A stretch of 64,000 bases of DNA from Apostichopus japonicus (taxonomy: Eukaryota > Echinodermata > Holothuroidea > Aspidochirotida > Stichopodidae), in the NCBI RefSeq assembly GCF_037975245.1, contig NC_092568.1:14533501-14597500 (forward strand), in the 5' to 3' direction. Positions 29,221 to 41,722 of this stretch are shown here, one piece after another (the first letter of the stretch is position 1; each line of letters starts with the position of its first letter). The position numbers and the translations under genes were made by a program. Below the pieces are notes generated by a model. That model had not been told where the DNA came from and ran no database searches. It worked only from the letters and a program-made list of their open reading frames with translations.

Positions 29221-32200
29221 ATTCGATTGATGGATTCCGCACATTCGATTGATCGGTGTCGACCATACGATTGATCGATACCACACATTCGATTGGTCGG
29301 TACCGCACAACCGATGATCGGTACCGCACATTCGATTGATCGGTACCAAACTTTCGATTGATCGATACCGCACATTCGATTGATCAGTACCCCACATTCG
29401 ATTGATCGGCATCGAACATTCGAAAGATTGGTTCCGCACATATGATCGATCGGTATCGCACATTCGATTCTACGATACCGAACATTCGGTTGTTCGGTAT
29501 CGTACATTCGATTGATCGGTACCGCACATTCGATTGATCGTTATCGCACATTCAATACATCGGTACCGAACATCCGATACATCGGTATCACACATTCGAT
29601 TGATCGGTATCGTACATTCAGTTGATAGGTACCGCACATTCGATTGACTGGTAACGCACATTCAATTGATCGGTACAGATTATTCGATTGATTGGTACCA
29701 CACATTGGACTTATCGGTACCGCACATTCGATCGATTGGTACTGCATATTTGATTGATCGGTATCGGACATTCTATTGATCGGAACCGCACATTTGATTG
29801 AAAGGTACCGAACATTCGATTGATCAGTACCGCACATTCGAATGATTGGTACCGCACATTCGATTGATCGGTATCGCACATTCTATTGATCGGAACCGCA
29901 CATTCGATTGATCGGTACCGCTCATTCGATTCTTCGATACCGAATATTCGATTGATCGGTATCGCACATTTGAACGATTGGTACCACACATTCGATTGAT
30001 CGGTATCGCACATTCGATTCATCGGAACCGCACATTCGATAATCGTTACCGCACATTTGATTTACAGTACCGAACATTCGATTGACACGTAACGAACATT
30101 AGATTGATCGGTATCGCACAATCGATTAATCGGTATCGCACATTCGATTGATCAGTACCAAATATTCGATTGATCGGTACCGCACATTTGATTGATCTGT
30201 ACCGAATATTCGATTGATCGATACCGCACATTCGATTGATCGGTTTAGCACATTCGATTTTTCGGTACCGCACATTCGATACATCGGTACCGAACATTCC
30301 ATTTATCGATTCCGCAAATTCGATTGCAGTATCGCACATTCGATTGGTCGTTATCGCACATTGGATTGATTGGTACCGCACATTCGATTGATAGGTCTTG
30401 CACATTTGCTCGATCGGTACCGCAATTCCGATTGATCTGTGCGCCACATTCGATTGATCGGTACCGAACATTCGATTGATCGGTATCGCACATTTCAATG
30501 ATTGGTACCACACATTCAATTGATTGGTACCGCACATTCGATTCTTCGATACTGAACATTCGATTGATCGGTATCGTACCTTCGATTGATCGCAACCGAA
30601 TATTCGGTTGATCGGTACCGAACATTCTATTGATTACCACACATTCGATTGATCGGTACCGACCATTTGATTGATCGGTACCGGACATTCTTTTGATCTG
30701 TGCCGCACATTCGATTGATCGGTATTGCACATCCGCTCGATCGGTACCGAAATTGAACGGTAGTGCACATTCGACTGATCGATACCGAACATTCGATTGA
30801 TCGGTATCGCACATTCGAATGATTGGTACCACACATTTGATTAATCGGTATCGCACTTTCGATTCATCGGAACCGCACATTCCATTGATTGGTACCGCAC
30901 ATTCGATTGATCGCTACCGCACATTCGATTGATTGGTATCGAACATTCGATTGATCGGTACCGCATATTCGATTGATCGGTACCGCACATTCGATTCATC
31001 GTTACCGCACATTCGATTGATCGGTACCACACATTCGATTCATCGGTACTGCTCATTCGATTCATCGGTATCGCACATTCGATTGATCGGTACCGAACAT
31101 TCGATTAATCGGTACCGCACATTCTATTGATCGGTACCACACATACGATTGTTAGGTACCGCACTTTCGATTAATCGGTACCGAACATTCGATTGATGGA
31201 TTCCGCACATTCGATTGTTCGGTACCGACCATACGATTGATCGATACCACACATTCGATTGGTCGGTACCGCACAACCGATGATTGGTACCGAACATTCG
31301 AATGATTGGTTCCGCACATTTGATTAATCGGTACCGCACATTCGAATGATCGGTATCGCATATTCGATTGATCGGTAACGAACATTCGATAGATCGGTAT
31401 CGCACATTCCATTAATCAGTACCAAACATTTAATTGATCGGTACTGCACATTTTAGTGATCTGTACCAAACATCCCATTGATCGATACGGAAAATTTGAT
31501 CGATCGGTACCGCACATTCGATTGATCGGTACAGAACAATCAATTGATCGGTACCGCACATTCGATTGATCTGTATCGCACATTCGATTGATCAGTATCG
31601 CATATTCGATTGATCGGTATTGCACAATCGATTGATCTGTACCGAACATTCGATTGATCGATACCGAACATTCGATTGATCGGTATCGCACATTCGTTTG
31701 ATTGATCCCGCACATTTGATTGAACGGTACCGCACATTTGATTGATCGGTACCGCACATTCAATTGATCGGTACCGCACATTCGATTGATCGGTATTGAA
31801 AATTCGATTCATCGGTATTGCACATTTGATCGAGGGCACATTCTTTTGATAGGCATTGCACCTTTGAGTGAACGGTACCGAACATTCGATTGATCGGTAC
31901 CGCACATTCGATTGATCGGTACCGCATTTTCTATTGATGGGTACCGCACATTCGATTGATCGCTACCGACCATTCGATTGATCGGTATCGCACATTCGAT
32001 TGATGGGTATTGCACATTCCTTTTATCGGTATTGGACATTTGATCGATCGCACATTCGTTTTATCGGCATTGTACATTCGCATGATCGGTACCGCACATT
32101 CGATTGATCGGTATTGCACATTCGATCGATCGATACGGAACATTCGATTGATCGTTATCGCACATTCGATTGATCGGTACTTAACATTCGATTGATCGCT

Positions 32201-32580
32201 ACCGCACATTCGATTGATTCGTATCGAACATTCGATTGATCGGTACCGTATATTTGATTGATCGGTACAGCACATTCAATACATCGGTACCAAACATTCG
32301 ATTGGTCGGTACCGCACATCGATTAAACGGTACCGATCATTCGATTAATTGGTACCGCACATTTGATTGATCGGTACCGCACATTCGATTGATCGGTACC
32401 GCACTTCGATTGATCGGTACCGCACATTCGATTGATCGGTACCGCACATTCAATTGATCGGTACCGAACATTGGATTGATCGATACCGCACATTCAATTG
32501 ATCGGTATCGCACAATTGATTGATCGGTACCGCACATTCAATGCATCGGTATTGCACATTTGATTCATCGATATTGCACT
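29221..32580 (+). repeat. 22-bp satellite, type B, block 1
   Basis: The same 22-bp monomer but with G instead of T at the diagnostic site, CGATTGATCGG followed by TACCGCACATT. Monomers here are more diverse than in type A, with many private substitutions (GATCGATACC, AACATTCG, GATTGGTACC). The G creates TGA on the plus strand and removes TAA from the minus strand, so long open frames switch to the minus strand. The block ends abruptly at ATATTGCACTG, where insert U begins. It recurs at 45527-48842 at an offset of 16,306 bp. Confidence 0.96.
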
Positions 32581-32591
32581 GTTAATCTAAG

Positions 32592-32814
32592 TTAGTCAAA
32601 TTGACTAATTAAAATTAGTCCTGCACAGTGCTTCGTACGCCTAATTAAAATTAGGCAAATGACTAACCGGCAAAGATTAGTCGTATGACTAATATGCCAA
32701 ACTAGTCTGGTGACTAATATATCATAGTCATATGACCATTCAATTAGTCTGGTGACTTCCAAAATTAGTCCTGCACAGCACTTGACCTGTTATTCATTAG
32801 TCATCAGACTAATG
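32592..32814. repeat. Cluster of TTAGTC/GACTAA palindromes at the satellite edge
   Basis: Five perfect short inverted repeats crowd into 223 bp: 32592-32608 (arms TTAGTCAA, 1-nt spacer), 32603-32620 (arms GACTAATT, overlapping the first), 32639-32656 (arms GCCTAATT), 32676-32693 (arms ATTAGTC) and 32795-32814 (arms CATTAGTC). The 10-nt palindrome GTCATATGAC lies at 32727-32736. Two direct repeats, AAAATTAGTCCTGCACAG and TAGTCTGGTGACT, each occur twice. The motif TGACTAA resembles a variant AP-1/bZIP half-site, but no function can be inferred from sequence. It could also be the end of a foldback transposon or a second small satellite. Confidence 0.85.
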
Positions 32815-32943
32815 CGCCATTCATCACGATTTGGTTTCACTTTAGCGGATATTTTGGCCTCCAGTTTGTGTGGAGATCTTCGTGTGCATAACATCTGTAA
32901 GTTTCACTCAGGGTTCCTGGTGGCTGTTGCTAATACAATCCGA

Positions 32944-32953
32944 CCCCCCCCCC
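32944..32953 (+). repeat. C10 homopolymer, length-variable between insert copies
   Basis: Ten C residues followed by TCCAAG and an A-rich run. The matching tract in the second insert copy has 16 C, which accounts for the whole 6-bp change in offset between the two copies. This is a simple slippage site and a marker for telling the copies apart. Confidence 0.9.
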
Positions 32954-33063
32954 TCCAAGAAAAAAAAATCTTGTGGGGTAAATGAAGGAAATCCTATTGC
33001 AAGGTTGAAAAGGTATGTTTGAATAAAAAATACAGAAATCATGGCTTCATTTTATCAGACTCA

Positions 33064-33069
33064 TTTATT
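33064..33069 (-). promoter_or_regulatory. Candidate polyadenylation signal AATAAA (minus strand)
   Basis: AATAAA on the minus strand lies about 750 bp downstream of the last stop of the exon-like blocks in insert U. The intervening sequence is AT-rich and not coding-like, as a 3' untranslated region would be. A single hexamer in AT-rich DNA has a high chance rate, so the call rests mainly on its position. Confidence 0.3.
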
Positions 33070-33454
33070 GCTATAACATATCTTGAAAAGCATACATGGA
33101 AAGCCTCAATAGGAGTGTTACAGCTAGAATGGGGTGATATTTCTCCCATGGTTCAATCATTAATAAAAACTTTGTCAGATTAAGCCAATATTTTCAGAGA
33201 ACTGTTTCAAGGGATGCAAATATTATAAACAAGTTGGTCCCAAATGGCTGTCCCAATCACCAAATTGTGTCAGAGGATTGAAAATACAATATATTGATAT
33301 AAAAATTATACAGCAGTTTGTCCAAATAATGGACAAATAAATTTTAATAAGAACTGAAAAGTCAAAGTTCTATTAAAAACATGTCATGTCATGACTCAAT
33401 TCGTTGCTTTAAAATGTACTGCTACACAACAAGTGTGTTGACCAGAAAATACTG

Positions 33455-33645
33455 GATGATTTTCTGGATGAAGACCATGGTCTTCTTACAAACAGTGGGA
33501 CAAGCCAAGTTGAAAACTTAGTATGATGCTATGTATGCTGACAGAGCTGAAATCAACCAACTGCAAGAGCCAACTTCTTCCCCATCAAATATTGTAAAGT
33601 GGGTTTATTCTGCACAAGTAAGACCATTTCCCTTGATGTAGAGGG
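33455..33645 (-). pseudogene. Decayed duplicate of the last exon, insert U copy 1
   Basis: The block aligns along its whole length with the exon-like block at 33815-34050. On the minus strand it follows an AG acceptor-like edge and reads LYIKGNGLTCAE, then a TAA, then THFTIFDGEEVGSC, SALSAYIASY, a second TAA, and VFNLACPTVCKK. Relative to its sister it has a codon-sized (3-bp) gap inside the IFVDGEE stretch, and it lacks the 1-bp deletion seen there. The two blocks start about 400 bp apart. This is an old tandem exon duplication now carrying two nonsense codons. The protein family is not identified. Confidence 0.65.
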
Positions 33646-33814
33646 CTAAATATTTAAGTCTTATTATGAATTACATTTTAAGTATCAACTAGTTTAAAAG
33701 TATAATAATTTCGTTTTAACAGCAGACAAACGACAACGGTCAGAGGGTCTATTCAGGTTTTTACACCTAGAGGTTTTGATTAACCCTCTCCAACACACTT
33801 AAAATGGAAAGGTC

Positions 33815-35198
33815 TTACTTAAAATTGTCATTAATGTTTAAGATGATTTTCTGAATGAATACCATGGTCTTCTTGCAAACAATGGGGTAAGCTAAGTTGA
33901 AAACGTAAAATGATGCAATGTATGAAGACAATCCGAAATCAACAGACTGCAAGATCCAACTTCTTCCCCATCAACAAATATTGTAAAGCAGGTTGATTCT
34001 CCATAAGTGGCACCATTTCTCCTGATGTAGAGGGCTTGGGGGTCTTCATTCTATAAGCAAGAAAATACACTATAATATTTTACATGGTATGGTATGGTAC
34101 AAGTGATTATTGGTATCAATGTGGCTTTTAGTCACCCTACTTGAACCTGAAATAATTTGGCTTTCTACACCACTTTTTTAAATTCCCATTCAAGTGTGAT
34201 TTTAAGCATAATAGCTGTTGTCTAGCTGCATGCAGTTTCACGACAAGTGAAATAAATCCCAACCAACCAAGCTGCATTTAAATTTGGAAAATTTGTTTTC
34301 TCTGTTGAAATTAGTGCTAACACTAACCCTGGACAATTCATAAAGTAACAATAATATCACAAAACAATCTGCCAAAACCATACACTTCACACATATAATT
34401 CATAATACTAATGTGCTTAGATTATGAACAGTTTTACATGTCATATTTTTTGCACAGCTGTTCCTTATGCATCAAAGGTATGGTCACATGGCCTACATTT
34501 TCGGAGACCAACTCTTCACCTTCAGTTAGTGCCAACTTTTGTTTCCAAATACCATTAAAAAACATTTGCTTTCAAGATGAAATTCAAACTGGCTATTAAT
34601 TATGGTTTAACACCCATCACATTACTTCTCATGAGATTTACAAGCGTTTTGTAGGAAATTCATTGCTATCCACTGTCCACTAATGAAAATTAATCTGAAG
34701 AAATTAAAATGGCAAATGTTTATACCAACACTACCATGCTAAGTTTAAATGAAATTGACCATATATATCACTAACAAAGACATCAGGGGCTATCTACAGA
34801 TCATAAAGGCATCCACATATATTCTTTTGGTAAAGTAATGTACAAACAGGGACGCCTACAAGGGAATAGGGCAGGGGACAAATCCCCACGAAAGGGGCAC
34901 TTTGTGTTGAAAAGGACACACAATGGCGAATACAACCAAACTTGGGCTCTATTAAATCAAAGAGATAAGACATTTAACACTTCCTCACTGAATATTAATA
35001 AATAACCAATTAATGGAATGTACCTTTCTTACTCTGCTCATCTCGTTGTCCTTACATCTCATCAACTGCCCAGGAAAAGACCTCATCCTTTCTCTTCATC
35101 GACTGGCACACCTTAAGTACAGATTTGCCATACTTCATAAGACCTTCCTACAACCATGGAGCTATAAACAAATCATGGATGTCCTCTTCTTTGCATAC
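33815..35198 (-). pseudogene. Intron-containing gene remnant, 3' part, insert U copy 1
   Basis: Read on the minus strand, four blocks look like exons. (1) 35198-35056 follows a TTTCCAACAG acceptor and reads VCKEEDIHDLFIAPWL, a TAG at 35150-35148, then EGLMKYGKSVLKVCQ; it ends at a GTAAGG donor. (2) 34694-34626 follows TTTAATTTCTTCAG and ends before GTAATG; its phase fits block 1. (3) 34568-34438 reads LALTEGEELVSENVGHV and PLMHKEQLCKKYD before GTAAAA; its acceptor is unclear. (4) 34050-33815 follows TTTTCTTGCTTATAG and reads NEDPQALYIRRNG and FTIFVDGEEVGSC. After a 1-bp frame slip it continues YVFNLAYPIVCKK to a TAA at 33817-33815. I recall similar tails in uncharacterised animal proteins, but cannot name the family. 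Splice-like edges argue against a processed copy. The nonsense codon and frameshift argue against function. No 5' exons were found before the satellite. Confidence 0.6.
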
Positions 35199-35384
35199 CT
35201 GTTGGAAATTAATATACAGATATATCAATTTCAGGGTTTGACAAATAAACCTACTTGAGCACCAGTCACTGATATTTACATTATTGGTTGTGAGGAAAAA
35301 ATCAAGTTGAATGTATAGGTTACTTCTAGTGGGTGTTAGTGCAGGAGCAGCTAAAATTTCAATATTTCTGGGGTGTCACAGGCT

Positions 35385-35511
35385 GAGTGCCAAATTGCCA
35401 ATGCTGTTCAGTCATGTAATGTCTCCTTTTTCGAAGCCATTACATCATTGACATTTCCCCACAATATCATGAAGGCAGAAACAGTCATTTCTGTGGCATG
35501 ATTTGGCACTC
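35385..35511. repeat. 127-bp foldback (inverted repeat) in insert U copy 1
   Basis: Outer arms GAGTGCCAAAT and ATTTGGCACTC are perfect 11-bp complements. An inner pair ATGTAATG/CATTACAT is nested inside with matching symmetry, and the sequence between is partly complementary. The size and terminal inverted repeats would fit a small non-autonomous DNA transposon. No clear target-site duplication was seen, so a mobile origin is only a possibility. Confidence 0.6.
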
Positions 35512-35718
35512 AACATGATCACACCCAACAGCATTCTGAAAAATCACTAACAAATTCAAATTTATCAGGAAGTGTTTAGGAATTCTTCACTCTTGACATC
35601 ACTAGAGATCTTAATTGGCATAAAAGAGTGCAATTCCCCCAAAAAAGTATAAAGAGCATAGTTGACCCAAAAAAGTATAATACTTTAAAAGAATTTAAAT
35701 TGTTGATTTCAAATATAT

Positions 35719-37140
35719 ACATTTGATCGATCGCACATTCGTTTGATCTGTTTTGCACATTCGATTGATTGGTAACGCACATTCAATTGATCGGTGCCGC
35801 ACATTTGATTGATCGGTACCGCAAATTCGATTAATCGGTACCGCACATTCGATTGATTGGTACCGCACACTCAATACATCGGTACCGAACATTCGATTGA
35901 TCGGTATCGCACATTCGATTGATCGGTATCGTACATTCGATTGATCGGTACCGCACATTCGATTGATCGGTAACGCACATTCAATTGATCGGTACCGAAC
36001 ATTCGATTGATCGATGCCGCGCATTTGATTAATCGGTATCGCACATTTGATTGATCGGTACCGCACATTCGTTGCATCGGTATTGCACATTCGGTTCATC
36101 GATATTGCACATTTGATCTGTATCGCACATTCCTTTGATCGGCATTGCACATTCGATTGATCGGTATTGCAACTTCGATTGATCAATATCACACATTCGA
36201 TCGATCGGAACCGCACATATGATTGATCGGTACAGAACAATCAAATGATCGGTTCCGAATATTCGGTTGATCGATACCGAATATTCGATTAGTCGGTTCA
36301 GCACATTCAATTTTTCAGTATAAAATGTTCGATTGATCGATTCCGCACATTCGATTGGTGGGTACCGCACATTCAATTGGTCGGTTACGCACATTCGATT
36401 GATCGATACCGCACATTCCATTGATCGGTACCGCACATTTGATTGATTGATACCGGACATTCGATTGATCGAAATTGCACATTCGATTCATGGGTATTGC
36501 ACATTTGATCGAGGGCACATTCGTTTGATCGGTACCACACATTAGATTGGTCGGTACAGAACCTTCTATTGGTCGGTACCGCACATTCGATTTGTGGGTA
36601 CCGCACATTCGATCGATTGGTACCGCACATTGGATTCATCGCTACCGACCATTCGATTGATCGATACCACACATTCGATTGATCGTTACGGCACATTCGT
36701 TTGATTGGTATCGCATATTCAAGTAATCGGAACCGCATATTCGATTGATCGGTATCGCACATTCGATTGATCGGTATCGCACATTCGATGGTCGGTACCG
36801 CACATTCGATTGATCGGTACCGCACATTCGATAAATCGATACCGCACATTCAATACATCGGTAGAGAACATTCGATTGATCGATATCGCACATTTGATTG
36901 ATCGGTATCGTACATTCGATTGATCGGTACCGCACAATCGATTGATTGGTAACGCACTTTCAATTGATCGGTACAGATTATTCGATTGATTGGTACCGAA
37001 CATCCTTTCGATCTGTACCGAACATTCAATTGATCGGTACTGCACATTCGATCGATCGGTACCGAACATTCGATTGAAAGGTACCGAGCATTCGATTGAT
37101 CGGTACCGCACATTCGAATGATTGGTACCGCACATTCGAT
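35719..37140 (+). repeat. 22-bp satellite, type B, block 2
   Basis: Type B monomers resume directly after insert U with GATCGATCGCACATTCG and continue until about 37140, where the next monomer is type A (TTTATCAGTATC). The minus strand is open for long stretches. The block is repeated at 51987-53408 with a constant offset of 16,268 bp. Confidence 0.95.
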
Positions 37141-40100
37141 TTATCAGTATCGCACATTCGATTGATCGGTCAAGCAAAATCGATTTATCGGTACCACACA
37201 TTCGATCTATCGGTATCGCACATTCGATTCATCGGTAAAGAACATTCGATTGATCGGTATTGCACATTCGATTGATCGGTACCACATATTCGATATATCG
37301 GTACCGCACATTTGATTAATCGGTATCGCACGTTCGATTTATCGGTACCGCCCTTTCGATTTATCGGTCTTCCACAATCGATTCATCGGTACCGCATATT
37401 CGATTTATCGGTATTGTAAATTTGATTTATCGGTACCGCACATCGATTTATTTGTAAAGCACATTCGATTGATCGGTACCGCACATTCGATTTATCAGTA
37501 TCGCACATTCGATTGATCGGTCCCGCAAAATCGATTGATCGGTACCACACATTCGAATTATCGGTACCGCAAAATCGATTTATCGGTATCGCACATTCGA
37601 TTTTTCGGTAAAGCACATTCCATTTATCGGTACCGCACATTCGATTTATCGGTATCGCACGTTCGGTTTATCGGTTCCGCACTTTCGATTTATCGGTCTT
37701 GCACAATCGATTCATCGGTACCGCACATTCGATTTATCAGTATCGCACAATCGATTTATCGGTATTGCCCTTCGATTTATCGGTACCGCACATTCGATTT
37801 ATCGGTACCGCACATCGATTTATCGGTAAAGCACTTTCGATTGATCGGTACCGCACATTCGATTTATCGGTAAAGCACATTCGATTGATCGGTACCGCAC
37901 ATTCGATTTATCAGTATCGCACATTCGATTGATCGGTCCCACAAAATCGATTTATCGGTACCACACATTCGATTTATCGGTACCGCAAAATCGATTTATC
38001 GGTATCGCACATTAGATTTTTCGGTAAAGCACATTCGATTTATCGGTACCGCACATTCGATTTATCGGTATCGCACGTTCGGTTTATCGGTACCGCACTT
38101 TCGATTTATCGGTCTTGCACAATCGATTCATCGGTACCGCACATTCGATTTATCAGTATCGCCCAATCGATTTATCGGTATTGCCCTTCGATTTATCGGT
38201 ATCGCACAACCGATTCATCGGTATCGCACATTCGACTTATCGGTACCGCACAATCGATTTATCGGTATTGCACATTCGATTTATCGGTATCGCACATTCT
38301 GTTTATCGGTACCGCACCTTCGATTTATCAGTATCGCACATTCGGTTGATCGGTCCCGCAAAATCGATTCATCGGAACCACACATTCGATTTATCGGTAC
38401 CGCAAAATCGATTAATCGGTACCGCACATTCGATTCATAGGTATCGCACATTCGATTTATCGGTATCGCACATTCGATTTATCAGTATCGCACAAATCGA
38501 TGTATCAGTATTGCCCATCGATTTATCGGTACCGCACATTCGATTTATCGGTACCGCACATCGATTTATCGGTACAGCACATTCGATTGATCGGTACCGC
38601 ACATTCGATTTATCGGTATTGCACATTCGATTTATCGGTACCGCACATTCGATTTATCGGTAAGGAACATTCGATTCATCCGTACCGCATATCGATTAAT
38701 CAGTATCGCATAATCGATTCATCGGTATCGCACATTCGATTAATCGGTATCGCACGTTCGATTTATCGGTATCACACATTCGATTTATTTGTATCGCTTA
38801 TTCGATTTATCGGTATCGCACAATCGATTTATCGGTAACGCACATTCGATTTATCTGTATCGCACATTCGATTTATTTGTATCGCTTATTCGATTTATCG
38901 GTATCGCACATTCGATTTATTTGTATCGCTTATTCTATTTATCGGTATCGCACAACCGATTCATCGGTATCGCACATTCGATTGATCGGTACCGCACATT
39001 CCACTTATCGGTATCGTAAATTCCATTTTTCTGTATCGCACATTCGATTTATCGGTAACGAACAATCGATTCATCGGTACCGCATATCGATTAATCAGTA
39101 TCGCATAATCGATTTATCGGTACCGCAAAATCGATTAATCGGTATTGCACTTTCTATTAATCGGTACCGCACATTCGATTTATCGGTATCGCACATTCGA
39201 TTTATTTGTATCGCTTATTCGATTTATCGGTATCGCACATTCGATTTATTTGTATCGCTTATTCGATTTATCTGTATCGCACAACCGATTCATCGGTATC
39301 GCACATTCGACTTATCGGTACCGCACAATCGATTTATCGGTACCGCACATTCGATTCATCGGTATCGCACATTCGATTTATTTGTATCGCTTATTCGATT
39401 TATCGGTACCGTACATTTGATTTATCGGTATCGCACATTCGATTTATCGGTATCGCACAATCGATTTATCGGTATTGCACATTCTATTTTTCGGTACCGT
39501 ACATTCGATTTATCGGTCCGCACATATATTTATCGGTAAAGCACATTCGATTGATCGGTCACGCAAATTCGATTTATCGGTACCGCACTTTTGATTTATT
39601 GGTCTCTTCACAATCGATTTATCGGTACCGCGCATTCGATTTATCGGTATCGCAAATTCAATTCATCGGTATCGCGCATTCGATTTATGGGTATCTCACA
39701 TTCGATTTATCGGTATCGCACATTCGATTTATCGGTATCGCACAATCGATTTATCGGTACCGCACATTCGATTTATCGGTATCGCACATTCGATTTATCG
39801 GTATCGCACATTCGATTTATTTGTATCGCTTATTCGATTTATCGGTACCGTACATTTGATTTATCGGTATCGCACATTCGATTTATCGGTATCGCACAAT
39901 CGATTTATCGGTATTGCACATTCTATTTTTCGGTACCGTACATTCGATTTATCGGTCCGCACATATATTTATCGGTAAAGCACATTCGATTGATCGGTCA
40001 CGCAAATTCGATTTATCGGTACCGCACTTTTGATTTATTGGTCTCTTCACAATCGATTTATCGGTACCGCGCATTCGATTTATCGGTATCGCAAATTCAA

Positions 40101-40984
40101 TTCATCGGTATCGCGCATTCGATTTATCGGTATCGCACATTCGATTTATCGGTATCGCACATTCGATTTATCGGTACCGCACATTCGATTTATCGGTATC
40201 CCACATTCGATTTATTTGTATCGCTCATTCGATTTATCGGTATCGCACATTCGATTTGTCGGTACCGCAAAATCGATTGATCGGTATCGCACATTCGATT
40301 TTTCGCTATCCCACATTCGATTTATCGGTACCGCACTTTCGATTAATAGGTACCGCACCTTCCATTTATCGGTACCGCACATTCGATTTATCGGTATCGC
40401 TCATTCGATTAATAGGTATCGCACGTTCCATTTATCGGTATCCCACATTCGATTTATTTGTATCGCATATTCGATTTATCGGTACCGCACAATCTATTAA
40501 TCGGAACCGCACATTCGATTTATCTGTATCGCATATTCGATTTATCGGTACCGCACATTCGATTGATCGGTATCGCACGTTCGATTTATCGGTATCCCAT
40601 ATTCTATTTATTTGTATCGCTTATTCGATTTATCGGTATCGCACATTCGATTTATTTGTATCGCTTATTCAATTTATCGGTATCGCACAACTGATTCATC
40701 GGTATCGCACATTCGACTTTTCGGTATCGCACAATCGATTTATCGTTACCGCACATTCGATTTATCGGTATGGCATATTCGATTTATCGGTACCGCACAT
40801 TCGATTTATCAGTATCGCACATTCGATTTATCGGTATTGCACATTCGATTTATTGGTACCGCACATTCGATTTATCGGTCCGCACATCGATTTATCGGTA
40901 AAGCACATTCGATTGATCGGTCCCGCAAAATTGATTTATCGGTACCACACATTCCATTTATCGGTATCGCAAATTCGATTTATC

Positions 40985-41722
40985 GGTACCGCACATTCGA
41001 TTGATCGGTCCCGCAAAATCGAATTATCGGTACCACACATTTGATTGATCGGTAGCGCAAATTCGATTGATCGGTACCGCACAATCGATTTATCGGTCTC
41101 TTCAATCGATTTATACCGCACTTTCGATTTATCGGTACCGCACATTCGATTTATCGGTACCGCAAAATCGATTTATTGGTATCGCACATTCGATTTATCG
41201 GTACCGTATATTGGATTTATCTGTATCGCACATTCGATTTATGGGTATCCCACATTCGATTTATTTGTATCGCACATTCGGATTATCGGTATCGCACATT
41301 CGATTTATTGGTATCCCACATTTGATTTATTTGTATCGCTTATTCGATTTATCGGTACCGCACATTCGATTGATCGGTCCCGCAAAATCGAATTATCGGT
41401 ACCACACATTTGATTGATCGGTAGCGCAAATTCGATTGATCGGTACCGCACAATCGATTTATCGGTCTCTTCAATCGATTTATACCGCACTTTCGATTTA
41501 TCGGTACCGCACATTCGATTTATCGGTACCGCAAAATCGATTTATTGGTATCGCACATTCGATTTATCGGTACCGTATATTGGATTTATCTGTATCGCAC
41601 ATTCGATTTATGGGTATCCCACATTCGATTTATTTGTATCGCACATTCGGATTATCGGTATCGCACATTCGATTTATTGGTATCCCACATTTGATTTATT
41701 TGTATCGCTTATTCGATTTATC
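40985..41722 (+). repeat. 369-bp tandem duplication private to the third copy
   Basis: The block starting at 40985 recurs at 41354. Both carry GGTAGCGCAAATTCG and GGTACCACACATTTG, which differ from the matching sites of copies 1 and 2. The base changes therefore came before the duplication, and the duplication is specific to this copy. Confidence 0.88.

Larger units (their letters stand above)
32581..35718. other. Insert U, copy 1: 3.1-kb non-satellite segment embedded in the array
   Basis: The 22-bp periodicity stops at about 32580 and resumes at about 35719. The insert is AT-rich ordinary-looking DNA. In order it holds a cluster of short palindromes at its left edge, a C10 tract, a plus-strand stretch without recognisable genes, an AATAAA on the minus strand, two related exon-like blocks and further exon-like blocks on the minus strand, and an inverted repeat of 127 bp. 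It is repeated at 48843-51986. Apart from the length of the C tract, the only difference I noticed is one G-to-A change (33658 versus 49926). Confidence 0.93.

Noticed and set aside
32752-32985. Plus-strand open frame across the palindrome cluster and C tract
   Set aside because: It is a low-complexity frame running through a variable homopolymer. It starts inside the palindromes and has no domain.
34411-34599. Plus-strand 62-codon open frame in insert U
   Set aside because: It lies antisense to the minus-strand exon-like block 34438-34568, whose translation looks far more protein-like.
35013-35258. Plus-strand 81-codon open frame in insert U
   Set aside because: It is antisense to the exon-like block 35056-35198 and has no recognisable domain.
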